A DNA stretch of 64,000 nt from CAYJLF01 sp964371055 (GCA_964371055.1 CAYJLF010000018.1:1-64000); one strand, 5' to 3'; numbered from the stretch's first letter, positions 35,806-44,469 are shown. The notes: generated by a model not told the origin, from the letters alone. A program made the numbers and translations.

Positions 35806-36492
35806 ATGAAGACACGGCTACTGTGCTTCGCCTCCGCGTTGGCGCTTCTGGTTTCGGCCGTTCCGGCCGCCGGGGATACCTGGCTGGCGGACTACCGCGG
35901 TTACGACTACACGCGGCCGCTGTTCGAGAACTTCACCGCGCCCGGCCAGACCTACGAGGCGGTCGGACCGATCATCTCGATGAACGAGGATTTCTTCGTC
36001 CTCGATGAGGACAACTTCGAGTACACCGTCTTCCTCAACAGCGGCACCCTCACGGCAGTCGACTCCGTGGGAACGTACGTCTTCTACCACTTCGTCGCGG
36101 GCGACGGTGTCCTCTCCTTCCACGAAGACGCCATCGTGGGCGGAACCCAGGCCGACTTCGGCACCTACCCTCCGAACGCGAGCTGTCCTTCGAGTTTCAA
36201 CGACGGCACGACGATGCTCCAGGGCGTCCTGACCAGCCTGACCATCGTCATCGAGACGGAGGATGGCGACGGCTCCCTCTCCGGCACGTTCGACCTCGTC
36301 GGAGGCGACTACCTGGAGAACATTCCGCCCGACATGCGGGAAGGTTGGACCTTCTCCGCCCTGGGTCTGGGTCACCCGCCCTTCACGCCGGAAGGCTTCA
36401 TGAACCAGATCGACGGCGAGGTCTACCTCACGACTTCGACTCCAGTCGAACGGACGAGTTGGGGCCGGATCAAGCAGCTTCATCGCAGGTAA
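35806..36492 (+). CDS. Small secreted protein with C-terminal TSWGxIK motif, copy 1
   Basis: 228 residues with a clean signal peptide (MKTRLLCFASALALLVSAVPAAG, cleavage near residue 23) and a GGAAGGG ribosome-binding site. The mature part is rich in Tyr, Asp, Gly and Thr in alternating patterns typical of a beta-sandwich. There are no catalytic motifs. The end, RTSWGRIKQLHRR, matches the end of the next gene (ETSWGVIKRMYR), and a GFMNQIDGEVYL segment aligns with GYTNHFDGKYDI there. The two are probably paralogues in one operon 72 bases apart. Role unknown; the shared end could be a sorting or processing tag. Confidence 0.8.
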   Translation: MKTRLLCFASALALLVSAVPAAGDTWLADYRGYDYTRPLFENFTAPGQTYEAVGPIISMNEDFFVLDEDNFEYTVFLNSGTLTAVDSVGTYVFYHFVAGDGVLSFHEDAIVGGTQADFGTYPPNASCPSSFNDGTTMLQGVLTSLTIVIETEDGDGSLSGTFDLVGGDYLENIPPDMREGWTFSALGLGHPPFTPEGFMNQIDGEVYLTTSTPVERTSWGRIKQLHRR

Positions 36493-36564
36493 CAGCACGC
36501 GGCGGCGCCGATTCCTGACGGTTCGCGGAAGGGCGGCGCCGACACCGGGAAGGAGCATCCAGTT

Positions 36565-37257
36565 ATGAAGAGAATGGCATGGATCGGCGCCTGGGGCCTG
36601 ATGGTCGCGGCACTCGTCCTCGGATCCCCCGCCTCGGGCCAGGTCCTCCTGGACTGGGGTCCCAACTGCTTCGGCTGGGAGACCGACTACTCGGGTCACA
36701 TCAGCAATCCCGGATCGCAGCTGACCATCTGCGGGAAGATCGATGCGTTCTACACACCGCTCGATGGACTCGATCCCGATGCGATGGAGTACACGTTCGT
36801 CTTCGACGGGCTGACCTCGCTGGGAACGACCGTGGTCGGCGGTGTCATCTTCGAGACGGACTACGATGGGGGCGTCTTTCGCATCTACCAGGATCCGACT
36901 CCCGACTTCGAGTTCGGCGTCAACCCTCCGAACGGCACCGCACCGGCCACTTTCATGGATGGAGAGCTCATCCTGGAGGGGACCTTCTCCGGATTCAGCG
37001 TCACGCTGATCGACATGGGCACGACACCGGCCACCGGCAACGCGACCGGGAACTGGGTCATGACCGGCGGAACGCTCTACGACCTCGTCGCCGGCTGCTA
37101 CGGTCCGTTCCTCGGGAGCTGGACGGACGACGACGAAGTCGTTCCGATTCCGGCCGGGTACACGAATCACTTCGACGGGAAGTACGACATCGAGTACTGC
37201 CCGCCGGTGCCGACCGACGAGACGAGCTGGGGCGTGATCAAGCGGATGTACCGCTGA
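36565..37257 (+). CDS. Small secreted protein with C-terminal TSWGxIK motif, copy 2
   Basis: 230 residues with a signal peptide (MKRMAWIGAWGLMVAALVLGSPASG, cleavage near 25-26) and GGAAGGAG upstream. The mature sequence is predicted to be mostly beta-strand (for example MEYTFVFDGLTSLGTTVVGG and GVFRIYQDPTP), with three cysteines. It ends ETSWGVIKRMYR. Overall similarity to the preceding gene is modest, but lengths, layout and the C-terminal motif agree. A strong 12-pair hairpin follows 33 bases after the stop, consistent with this being the last gene of a two-gene unit. Function unknown, likely outer-surface or extracellular. Confidence 0.8.
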   Translation: MKRMAWIGAWGLMVAALVLGSPASGQVLLDWGPNCFGWETDYSGHISNPGSQLTICGKIDAFYTPLDGLDPDAMEYTFVFDGLTSLGTTVVGGVIFETDYDGGVFRIYQDPTPDFEFGVNPPNGTAPATFMDGELILEGTFSGFSVTLIDMGTTPATGNATGNWVMTGGTLYDLVAGCYGPFLGSWTDDDEVVPIPAGYTNHFDGKYDIEYCPPVPTDETSWGVIKRMYR

Positions 37258-37290
37258 CGGCCGACCGATTCGGGATTCTGCCCGCGTCGA

Positions 37291-37319
37291 CGCCCGCTGC
37301 CGTAACCCGGCGGCGGGCG
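37291..37319 (+). terminator. Terminator-like hairpin after the small secreted protein pair
   Basis: CGCCCGCTGCCG (37291-37302) pairs along its full 12 bases with CGGCGGCGGGCG (37308-37319), with one G-T wobble and a five-base loop TAACC. TTCGGCTTT follows. Position and stem strength fit an intrinsic terminator, though the T-tract is poor. Confidence 0.6.
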
Positions 37320-37414
37320 TTCGGCTTTCCGGAGCCGGGCCAGTTTTCGCGATCCGATCTCACCTCTCCCTGCGCCGTGGTCTCGCGTATCACCGGCCTT
37401 GTCGTCTGCGTCGT

Positions 37415-37437
37415 AGAGACGGAGGGTGTCCGTCTCT
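37415..37437 (+). terminator. Hairpin upstream of the cytochrome gene
   Basis: AGAGACGGA (37415-37423) and TCCGTCTCT (37429-37437) form a perfect nine-pair stem with loop GGGTG, followed by TCTCGAGAGAGG, which can form another small stem. It lies 109 bases before the cytochrome start at 37546. It could be a second terminator of the preceding unit or a structured leader of the cytochrome mRNA. Confidence 0.45.
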
Positions 37438-37545
37438 TCTCGAGAGAGGATACCGTCCAACCGAATTCGGCACGCGGTGGGGCCCGGCCCGTTCGCGCGC
37501 GATCGGCTCCTCACGCCATACGCACCTGGGAAGGAGGAAGTCCCG

Positions 37546-40281
37546 ATGCTCCCAGACCGCTCCACTCTCCTGAGTCCCGGTTCGCCTCGCTTGTGGTCCG
37601 CCACCCGCCTGGCCGCCGTCCTGATCGCCGTTGTCCTCTTGGTCTGGCTGGTGTCGACGGGCGCCGAGGCGCGCAATACGATCCGGCAGTCCTTCCTGGG
37701 CGCTTACCCCTCGGTCGTCGGCACTCAACTGGAGAGCCTCCCCAGCCTGCAGGGGCATTGCGGCGTCTGCCACTACCAGTTCACGGGCGCCGGAGCGCGT
37801 AACCCCTACGGGGTGCGCCTGGGACAGGTCATCGGCAACTTCCCGAACAACGACGCCGGCCGGCAGCAGGCAATGCACAGCATCGAGAACGAGGACCCCG
37901 ATGCCGACGGCTTCAGTTCGCTGACCGAAATCACCGACACGATCACCTACACCAACACGCCGACCTTCCCCGGGCTCACCCCCTCGAACGTCGGCCAGAT
38001 CAGCGGCGTGCCGCCGAGCGAGGTTCTCGGATTCCTCGTGCCGACGACGGGGTCGGACACGCAGGCGCCGGTGGTAACGATCCTCTCCCCCAACGGGAGC
38101 GAGAGCTGGACCGCCGGAACGATCCACTCCCTGACCTGGACCGCGACCGACAACGTCGGGGTGATCGCGATCGACCTCTTCTACCGCAAGGGGACGTCCG
38201 AGCCGTGGGAGATGCTGGCGCGCAACCTGTCCAACAGCGGCACCTTCACCTGGCACGTGCACAACACTCCCACCGCCGGGGCGCGGGTGCGCGCGGTGGC
38301 GAAAGACGCCGCCGCCAACACCGGGGAAGATGCGAGCAATGCCGACTTCACGATTCTGATCGACCCCGACGGGACCGCCCCGACGACGCTGCGTGACTTC
38401 CACCAGCCCGGCACCCAGCCGTTCGGGGTCGGCACGATGGAGCCGCATACGAACTGCACCAACTGCCACGGCGGCTACAACACCGCCGTCGAGCCCGGCC
38501 ACAATTGGGCCGGCAGCATGATGGCGCAGGCGGGACGAGACCCGCTCTTCTTCGCCTGCCTGGCCGTGGCCGAGCAGGACGCCCCTTCCTCCGGGGACCT
38601 CTGCCTGCGCTGCCATAGTGCCTTCGGGTGGCTCGACGGACGCAGCAACCCGACCGACGGTACACTCCTCACCGGCACCGACTTCGACGGCGTCTCGTGC
38701 GACCTCTGCCACCGTCTCGTCAACCCGATCTACACCCCGGGACAGAGCCCGCCCGAAGATGCCGACATCCTCGCGGCTCTCGGTGGCGAGGTCCCGGCTT
38801 CTCACGCCAACGGCCAGTTCGTCGTCGATCCCGACCTGCGCCGTCGGGGACCGTTCAGCGATCTGAACCCACCACACCCGTTCCTCTTCTCGCCGTTCCA
38901 TCGCTCGTCCGAGATCTGCGGCACCTGTCACGACGTCAGCAACCCGGTCTTCGTGCGCGTCGAGGGGGTCGATTACGCGCCCGGTCCGCTCGACGAGGAG
39001 CCGGGGCCGGTCCTTTCCCACGTGCACATGCCTCTCGAGCGGACGTACAGCGAGTGGCTGAACAGCGCGTTCCCGGCGGGGGTCTACGCCCCTGAGTTCG
39101 CGGGGAACAAGCCGGACGGGATCGTCGCCACCTGCCAGGACTGCCACATGCCGGATGTCCTCGGCAAGGGAGCGACCGGCGTCGATACCCCGACCCGGCC
39201 CGACCTGCCGCTGCACGATATGACCGGAGGCAGCTCGTGGATGCCGGCGATTGTCGCGGCTCTCTACCCGGGTGAGGTCGACCCGGTCGCCCTGGCCGAC
39301 GGCGCGGCGCGCGCCGTGTCGATGCTGGAGCGGGCCGCCACCGTCGACCTGGCGGTGGAAGAGGAGGGGGGCGGGTATGAGGCGGTCGTCACCGTCACCA
39401 ACCGTTCCGGCCACAAGCTCCCCACCGGCTACCCGGAGGGTCGCCGGATGTGGATCCACCTCGTGGCGCGGGACGAGAACGGCCAGGTGGTCTACGAATC
39501 GGGCGCCTACGACGCGGCCACCGGCGTGCTGACGCACGACGCGGATGCCCGGATCTACGAGGCCGAACTGGGAATCTCGCCGGGCCTGGCCGCCGCGCTG
39601 GGAATCGACGGCGGCAAGTCGTTCCACTTCGCGTTGAACGACTCGGTCTACAAGGACAACCGGATCCCGCCGATGGGATTCACCAACGCCGCGTTCGCGG
39701 CGTTCGGAGGGCCGCCGGTCGATCCGAGCCATCCGGGAGATCGTTACGAAGACGGGCAGTACTGGGACACCGCCGTCTACACGCTTCCCGCCTCGGCCCG
39801 GAGTGTGCGAGCGGTGCTGCGCTACCAGTCGACCTCGAAGGAGTACGTGGAGTTCCTGCGCGACGAGAACACCACCAACGACACGGGCGACCTGATACAC
39901 CAGGTCTGGTCCGATCACGGCCGGGCAGCGCCGGTCACGATGGCGGCCGATTCGATGGACCTGGCGCCGGGGGCACTCCCCGAAGATCCGGCGGGCTCTG
40001 CGCCGGTCGCGGTCGCACGTCTCAGCGCCGGCCCCACTCCTTTCTCGGATCGCCTGGAGATCCGTCTCGATCTGCCGTCACCGGCAACCACCCGGATGGA
40101 GATCATCGATCCGACGGGCCGCCGGATCCGGAGCTACCCGGCGGCGCCGATGGCGGGCAGGGCACGCCTGACGTGGGATGGCCGGGACGACTCCGGACAT
40201 CCTGCGCCCTCGGGAGTCTATTGGGTGCGAGCGGTCGTGGGTGATCGCACGCTGCAGACGCGCACGCTCCGGGTTCGCTGA
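37546..40281 (+). CDS. Six-heme cytochrome c with Ig-like and C-terminal sorting domains
   Basis: 911 residues from ATG 37546 (AGGAGGA upstream). A signal peptide or anchor helix (LAAVLIAVVLLVWLVSTGAEA) precedes CxxCH heme motifs starting at residues 72, 304, 353, 385, 458 and 530. The first (CGVCH) is separate from the rest by a calcium-loop-like stretch (NEDPDADGFSSLTE) and an Ig-like domain (about 165-280, ITILSPNGSESW type). The last five form a pentaheme block with DLCLRCHSAFGW and CDLCHRLVNP. The FlgD-type sorting domain (about 825-911) ends TRTLRVR. It is probably an extracellular electron-transfer protein or reductase. It has its own hairpin-bounded unit. The electron partner is unknown. 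Confidence 0.88.
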   Translation: MLPDRSTLLSPGSPRLWSATRLAAVLIAVVLLVWLVSTGAEARNTIRQSFLGAYPSVVGTQLESLPSLQGHCGVCHYQFTGAGARNPYGVRLGQVIGNFPNNDAGRQQAMHSIENEDPDADGFSSLTEITDTITYTNTPTFPGLTPSNVGQISGVPPSEVLGFLVPTTGSDTQAPVVTILSPNGSESWTAGTIHSLTWTATDNVGVIAIDLFYRKGTSEPWEMLARNLSNSGTFTWHVHNTPTAGARVRAVAKDAAANTGEDASNADFTILIDPDGTAPTTLRDFHQPGTQPFGVGTMEPHTNCTNCHGGYNTAVEPGHNWAGSMMAQAGRDPLFFACLAVAEQDAPSSGDLCLRCHSAFGWLDGRSNPTDGTLLTGTDFDGVSCDLCHRLVNPIYTPGQSPPEDADILAALGGEVPASHANGQFVVDPDLRRRGPFSDLNPPHPFLFSPFHRSSEICGTCHDVSNPVFVRVEGVDYAPGPLDEEPGPVLSHVHMPLERTYSEWLNSAFPAGVYAPEFAGNKPDGIVATCQDCHMPDVLGKGATGVDTPTRPDLPLHDMTGGSSWMPAIVAALYPGEVDPVALADGAARAVSMLERAATVDLAVEEEGGGYEAVVTVTNRSGHKLPTGYPEGRRMWIHLVARDENGQVVYESGAYDAATGVLTHDADARIYEAELGISPGLAAALGIDGGKSFHFALNDSVYKDNRIPPMGFTNAAFAAFGGPPVDPSHPGDRYEDGQYWDTAVYTLPASARSVRAVLRYQSTSKEYVEFLRDENTTNDTGDLIHQVWSDHGRAAPVTMAADSMDLAPGALPEDPAGSAPVAVARLSAGPTPFSDRLEIRLDLPSPATTRMEIIDPTGRRIRSYPAAPMAGRARLTWDGRDDSGHPAPSGVYWVRAVVGDRTLQTRTLRVR

Positions 40282-40425
40282 TCGAAGGTCACGCGCTCTG
40301 CACCTTCCGCCGCCACGACTGCGGCGGGAACACGTCCGCCGGGAACGCGGCGGGCGGCTGCGGGACGGGCGGGGGTCGAAAGGCCTCCGCCCGTCGTTCT
40401 CTTCATCTGGTATCCTCAGCGCCCT

Positions 40426-42063
40426 ATGATCACCTTGACCAACATCTCCCAGCAGCACGGCCGCCAGATCCTCTTCCTGGAAGCCGCGATGCAGCTCAAC
40501 CCCGGCGAAAAGGTCGGGCTGGTGGGCCCCAACGGCGCCGGCAAGACGACCCTCTTCCGCCTCATCGCCGGCGAGGAGCAGCCGGAGGAGGGCGAGGTCT
40601 CCGTTCCGAAGCGCCTTACGATCGGCTTCTTCCGCCAGGACACGGCCGAGATGAGCGGACGCAGTGTCCTGGACGAGGCGATCGCCGGCAGCGGACGGCT
40701 GGGCGATCTTCACCATGAACTCCACGATCTGCAGGTGGCGCTGGCCGATCCCGCCCGGGGCGACGAGATGGATGCGCTGCTCGAGCGGTACGCCGACGTC
40801 CAGGACGAGTACCAGCACCGGGGCGGATATGACCTCGAGGCGCGGGCGCACGAGGTGCTGCACGGTCTCGGCTTCGAGCCTGATCAGGTCGAGGGAGATG
40901 TCGGGGCGCTCAGCGGCGGCTGGAAAACCCGCGTCGCGATGGCCAAGGTCCTCCTGATGCAGCCCGACGTCCTGCTCTTGGACGAGCCGACCAACCACCT
41001 CGACATCGAGTCGATCCTCTGGCTGGAGGGATTCCTCAAGGCCACGCCGGCCGCCGTTCTCATGACCTGCCACGACCGCGACTTCCTGAACCGCACCGTG
41101 ACCCGCATCATCGAGATCGACGGCGGCGAACTGACGAGCTGGAGCGGTGACTACGACTTCTACGCCCGCGAGCGCGCCATCCAGGAGACGCAGCGCGAGG
41201 CGGCTTATGCCCGCCAGCAGGCGATGTTCGCCAAGGAGCGGCGCTTCATCGAGCGTTTCGCGGCCCACGCCGCGAAGGCGGCCCAGGTCCAGTCGCGGGT
41301 GAAGAAGCTGGAGAAGATCGAGGAGATCGAGGAGCCGCGCCGGCGCGTGGTCGTGAAGTTCACCTTCCGCCAGCCGCCCCGATCAGGTGACGAGGTGGCG
41401 ATCCTCCGCGGCGTCTCCAAGGCCTACGGGCCGCGGAGAATCTATGAGAACTTCGACTTCTCGATCCAGCGCGGCGATCGCTGGTCCGTGACCGGGCGCA
41501 ACGGTGCCGGCAAGTCGACCCTGCTCAAGATGGTCGCCGGTGTCCTCGCGCCGGACGCCGGCACCGTGCGGCTGGGCGCCAGCCTCAAGCTTGGCTACTT
41601 CTCGCAGCAGGCGCTCGACCTCCTCGATCCCGACCTGACCGTGCTGGAGCAGCTGCAGCACGAATTCCCGGACGAGACCCAGGGGGTGCTCCGCAGTCTC
41701 CTCGGCGCGTTCCACTTTCCCGGCAGTGACGTCGAGAAGCCGATCCGCGTGCTCTCGGGCGGCGAGCGGTCACGCCTGGTCATGGCGCGGATGCTGCTCG
41801 ACCCGCCGAACTTTCTCGTGCTCGACGAACCGACCAACCACCTGGATCTGGAGACCAAGGAGATGCTGGTCGAGGCCCTGGCCGGGTTCGAGGGAACGAT
41901 GCTCTTCGTCTCCCACGACCGGACCTTTCTCAAGGGCCTCGCCAACCGCGTGCTCGAACTCGAGTATGGCGAGGACGGCGAGCGCCGGCCGCACATCTAT
42001 CCGGGCACCTATCTCGAGTACGTGGAGAAGACCGGTCGCGAGGCGCCCGGGATTCACCGGTAG
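40426..42063 (+). CDS. ABC-F family ribosome-associated ATPase
   Basis: 545 residues with two ABC domains in one chain and no membrane segment. The first has GPNGAGKTT, LSGGWKTRVAMAK and LLLDEPTNHLD; the second has GRNGAGKST, LSGGERSRLVMAR and VLDEPTNHLD. The interdomain linker is charged and helical (HAAKAAQVQSRVKKLEK), as in the YbiT/Uup/EttA class that binds the ribosomal E site and aids translation or antibiotic resistance. The D-E-P-T-N-H-L-D motif in both halves is diagnostic. It lies between the cytochrome gene and a convergent Omp28-like gene, so it is probably monocistronic. The exact ABC-F subgroup cannot be fixed by eye. Confidence 0.93.
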   Translation: MITLTNISQQHGRQILFLEAAMQLNPGEKVGLVGPNGAGKTTLFRLIAGEEQPEEGEVSVPKRLTIGFFRQDTAEMSGRSVLDEAIAGSGRLGDLHHELHDLQVALADPARGDEMDALLERYADVQDEYQHRGGYDLEARAHEVLHGLGFEPDQVEGDVGALSGGWKTRVAMAKVLLMQPDVLLLDEPTNHLDIESILWLEGFLKATPAAVLMTCHDRDFLNRTVTRIIEIDGGELTSWSGDYDFYARERAIQETQREAAYARQQAMFAKERRFIERFAAHAAKAAQVQSRVKKLEKIEEIEEPRRRVVVKFTFRQPPRSGDEVAILRGVSKAYGPRRIYENFDFSIQRGDRWSVTGRNGAGKSTLLKMVAGVLAPDAGTVRLGASLKLGYFSQQALDLLDPDLTVLEQLQHEFPDETQGVLRSLLGAFHFPGSDVEKPIRVLSGGERSRLVMARMLLDPPNFLVLDEPTNHLDLETKEMLVEALAGFEGTMLFVSHDRTFLKGLANRVLELEYGEDGERRPHIYPGTYLEYVEKTGREAPGIHR

Positions 42064-42067
42064 GGGT

Positions 42068-42091
42068 GCCGGCGGGAGCACTCCCGCCGGC
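42068..42091. terminator. Bidirectional terminator hairpin between convergent genes
   Basis: GCCGGCGGGAG (42068-42078) and CTCCCGCCGGC (42081-42091) are perfect inverted repeats with a two-base loop, effectively a nine- or ten-pair stem. It starts five bases after the ABC-F stop and ends 11 bases before the stop of the convergent Omp28-like gene, so it can serve both strands. No clear T-run is present. Confidence 0.65.
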
Positions 42092-42101
42092 CCCTCCGAT
42101 C

Positions 42102-44132
42102 TCACTTCACCAGCACGAGCCGCCCGCTGCTGGTCTGGGCCCCCGCATCCAGACGATACGGATAGACCCCCGCCGCCACCGTGAGCCCCGCGTCGTTGGT
42201 TCCGTCCCAGACGAGGCCATGCGCACCCGCCGTCGCCGACCCCTCGGCGAGCGTCCGCACGAGCCGCCCCGCCGCGTCGTAGATCCGCAGCGACACCGGC
42301 CCCGGTGACGCCATCGAGAAGCGGATCTCCGTGGACCGGTGGAACGGGTTGGGCGAGCCCGACACCCGCAAAGACGCGACCCCGCCGTCTTCGACGGCCG
42401 CCGGATCTGCCGTCCACGCATCGAGGATGTAGTCATAGTTCTGGTACGACTGGCTCGCGGTCCACCGGTACGGCCGTCCCGACATGTAGACGAACGTTCC
42501 ATCCCCCGCCTTCTGGATCCGGAACCCGACGATGAGCGTCGGGTCGACCGTCTCGCGGACGATCGGGATCGCCTCGGAGGTCGAAGCGAAGCGGACATTG
42601 TGGTTCAGCGTCTGCACGCCGACCGCCGTCATGTCCACCAGGTTCGGATCGAGCGCGACGACCTGCTGCATCGTGCGGTCCCCGGAGACGAAGTTGATGC
42701 CGCAATAGTTCTTGAGCGCCGTGGTGAGGAAGTTCGTCCCCTGGCGCGTGGCCAGGATGAAGTTGCCGCCGTCGTCCAGGTAGGACAGAACCTGGTCGGC
42801 GTCGTAGTAGTCGAGGTCGCCGCTGAAGTTGTTGCCGACCCAGATGACGGTCCGGTAGAGACGCAGGACCGAGTCGGGCACCTTGCGGCGCAGTTCGAGC
42901 ACCTGCCGGATGTCGCCGTTGGCGGCGTAGTTGAAACCCTGCGTTCCGAAGAGATCCCACACGTCGACCTCGTGATCGCCGAAAATCGCCGAACTCGAGT
43001 AGAAGGTCTCCATCTCTGCCAGGTAGGTGCCGTACTCGATCCCGTTGACGACCAGGATGTCGGCCACATGACCAACCGCGCGGATGTAGTCCGGCCGCGT
43101 GATCGTGTGGGTCTCGACCCCGTCGCTCACCGTCAGCGATACCGTGTACAGGCCAGGGTTCTGGTAGATCCAGGTCGGCTCCGGCTCGGTCGAGTCGATG
43201 TCACCGTCTCCGTCCAGATCCCACTCCCAGGAGATGATCTGCGTCGTGCTCGACGGCGTCGAGAGATCCTCGAACGAAGCTGTCAGCGGAGCCGCCCCCA
43301 GGTCATCCGCCGTCGTGAAGGCGGCGTGCACGTGATCGGAGAAGACGGCCGTCACCTTCTTCGACTGGTAGATCTCATCCGTTTCGTCGTCCTGGATGAA
43401 GGCCATGACGCGCGTCTGGTCGAAGTCCATCACCGCGGCCAGCTCCGCGCTCGGGATGAAGACAAACGACTTCTCGACCGACGCGCCCGGCGCCGGGATT
43501 TCCAGGTCGGCCCCGACGCCGTCGGGGACCATCTTCCGACTGACGTCCTCGAAGACGGTCTCGCCGTTCGTCCCGGGAGGGACATCGAAGGTCACGACGT
43601 TCTCCTCCACGCCGATCTGCAGCGTCAGCGTCCCCGGGAAGAGCGTGGTGTCCAGCGGATCGCGCGTGACGGTCACGAAGAAGTCGAAGACATCGCCCGC
43701 GTACCGCTCGACCACGAGATCGATCTGGAAGGGCGAGTAGCCGTTGGTCGCAGCATCCATGATGGCATTCGTGAAGTTCGTCCGGTCCGTCTCCGTGTTG
43801 TTCGTGCGGATGAAGGTCACTCCGTCGATCTCGATCCAGGGGACGCTGTCCACCCCATAGAGGCTCCGCCGGATCATGTTGTCCGCGGCGTTGACCAGGT
43901 ACATCGGGTCGTTCGGCCCCGGCCAGTTGACGTTGTAGACAATGTGGTTCAGGTAGCCCTGGTTCTCGAGGTCGTCCACCGTCTGGTTGTACCAGGCAGC
44001 GTTCAAAGTGGCGCACGGCCCGCAGGACGCGTTGGTGAACCGTTCCACGGCCGGCATCTTCGGAAAGGCCAGAGCCGTGCCGGCGGGGCACGCGATCAGC
44101 AAGATCAGGGCGATGAGGGTGAGGTTCTTCAT
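42102..44132 (-). CDS. Omp28-like surface protein with CGPC motif, PKD and sorting domains
   Basis: 676 residues from ATG 44132 (GGAGGA six bases upstream). The signal peptide is MKNLTLIALILLIACPAGTALA. A thioredoxin-like N-terminal domain has Cys37-Gly-Pro-Cys40 (NASCGPCATLN) and SVPWIEIDGV with the cis-Pro, as in Omp28-related outer-membrane proteins. A PKD domain follows (about 270-345, ISWEWDLDGDGDIDS), then a region resembling a GATase1-like fold (ADILVVNGIEYGTY, LSYLDDGGNFILATRQG). The FlgD-type sorting domain (about 590-676) ends GRLVLVK. It is expected at the cell surface, perhaps in thiol chemistry or metal binding. A TTGACC/CATAAT promoter lies about 100 bases upstream. Confidence 0.88.
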   Translation of the reverse strand: MKNLTLIALILLIACPAGTALAFPKMPAVERFTNASCGPCATLNAAWYNQTVDDLENQGYLNHIVYNVNWPGPNDPMYLVNAADNMIRRSLYGVDSVPWIEIDGVTFIRTNNTETDRTNFTNAIMDAATNGYSPFQIDLVVERYAGDVFDFFVTVTRDPLDTTLFPGTLTLQIGVEENVVTFDVPPGTNGETVFEDVSRKMVPDGVGADLEIPAPGASVEKSFVFIPSAELAAVMDFDQTRVMAFIQDDETDEIYQSKKVTAVFSDHVHAAFTTADDLGAAPLTASFEDLSTPSSTTQIISWEWDLDGDGDIDSTEPEPTWIYQNPGLYTVSLTVSDGVETHTITRPDYIRAVGHVADILVVNGIEYGTYLAEMETFYSSSAIFGDHEVDVWDLFGTQGFNYAANGDIRQVLELRRKVPDSVLRLYRTVIWVGNNFSGDLDYYDADQVLSYLDDGGNFILATRQGTNFLTTALKNYCGINFVSGDRTMQQVVALDPNLVDMTAVGVQTLNHNVRFASTSEAIPIVRETVDPTLIVGFRIQKAGDGTFVYMSGRPYRWTASQSYQNYDYILDAWTADPAAVEDGGVASLRVSGSPNPFHRSTEIRFSMASPGPVSLRIYDAAGRLVRTLAEGSATAGAHGLVWDGTNDAGLTVAAGVYPYRLDAGAQTSSGRLVLVK

Positions 44133-44230
44133 GCGGTTCCTCCTCGGGTAGGGCGGGGTGCGGTCCGCGGGATGATCTGGCATCTGGATTGACCTCGCGA
44201 GCTTCGAGCGGCACGGAAGTGAGCAGTCCA

Positions 44231-44260
44231 ATTATGGCGGCTGTTCGGGGTGTTGGTCAA
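44231..44260 (-). promoter_or_regulatory. Sigma-70-type promoter for the Omp28-like gene
   Basis: On the minus strand, TTGACC (44260-44255) and CATAAT (44236-44231) are 18 bases apart. Transcription would begin near 44224, giving a leader of about 92 bases. Hexamers and spacing resemble the promoter of the S8 protease gene, another gene for a protein with a sorting domain. Confidence 0.55.
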
Positions 44261-44344
44261 TGACGAGCGAGGAGAGGGCGTGGCGCGCACCCTGTGGAGA
44301 CCGGGGTTCTCCTCTCAGATCCGGTCGATCCGCTCCCGCCGGGT

Positions 44345-44422
44345 CTATTCCCGCTCCTGCGCCACAACTATCCGGACGGCCCGCTTCCGGTCCTCCGGTG
44401 AACATCTGCGTCGTCTCGCCAT
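44345..44422 (-). pseudogene. IS3-type transposase orfA remnant, left of proC
   Basis: A 25-codon frame starting at the ATG at 44422 reads MARRRRCSPEDRKRAVRIVV and then stops. This is the N-terminal start of an IS3-family OrfA helix-turn-helix protein, cut short by a stop codon. At the DNA level about 59 of 74 bases match the remnant at 45511-45665 by hand alignment, in opposite orientation. The remainder of the element is absent or unrecognisable. The 337-base interval 44133-44469 otherwise holds only the promoter and a hairpin. Confidence 0.55.
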
Positions 44423-44449
44423 GGCTCCATCCTCGTAAAGGATGGAGCC
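44423..44449 (-). terminator. Hairpin downstream of proC
   Basis: GGCTCCATCC (44423-44432) and GGATGGAGCC (44440-44449) form a perfect ten-pair stem with a seven-base loop. On the minus strand it lies about 20 bases past the proC stop, so it may terminate proC transcription. It also directly abuts the ATG of the orfA remnant and might instead be a leftover of the insertion element. There is no T-run. Confidence 0.45.
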
Positions 44450-44469
44450 TCCGGCTGACCCGGTGCGAT

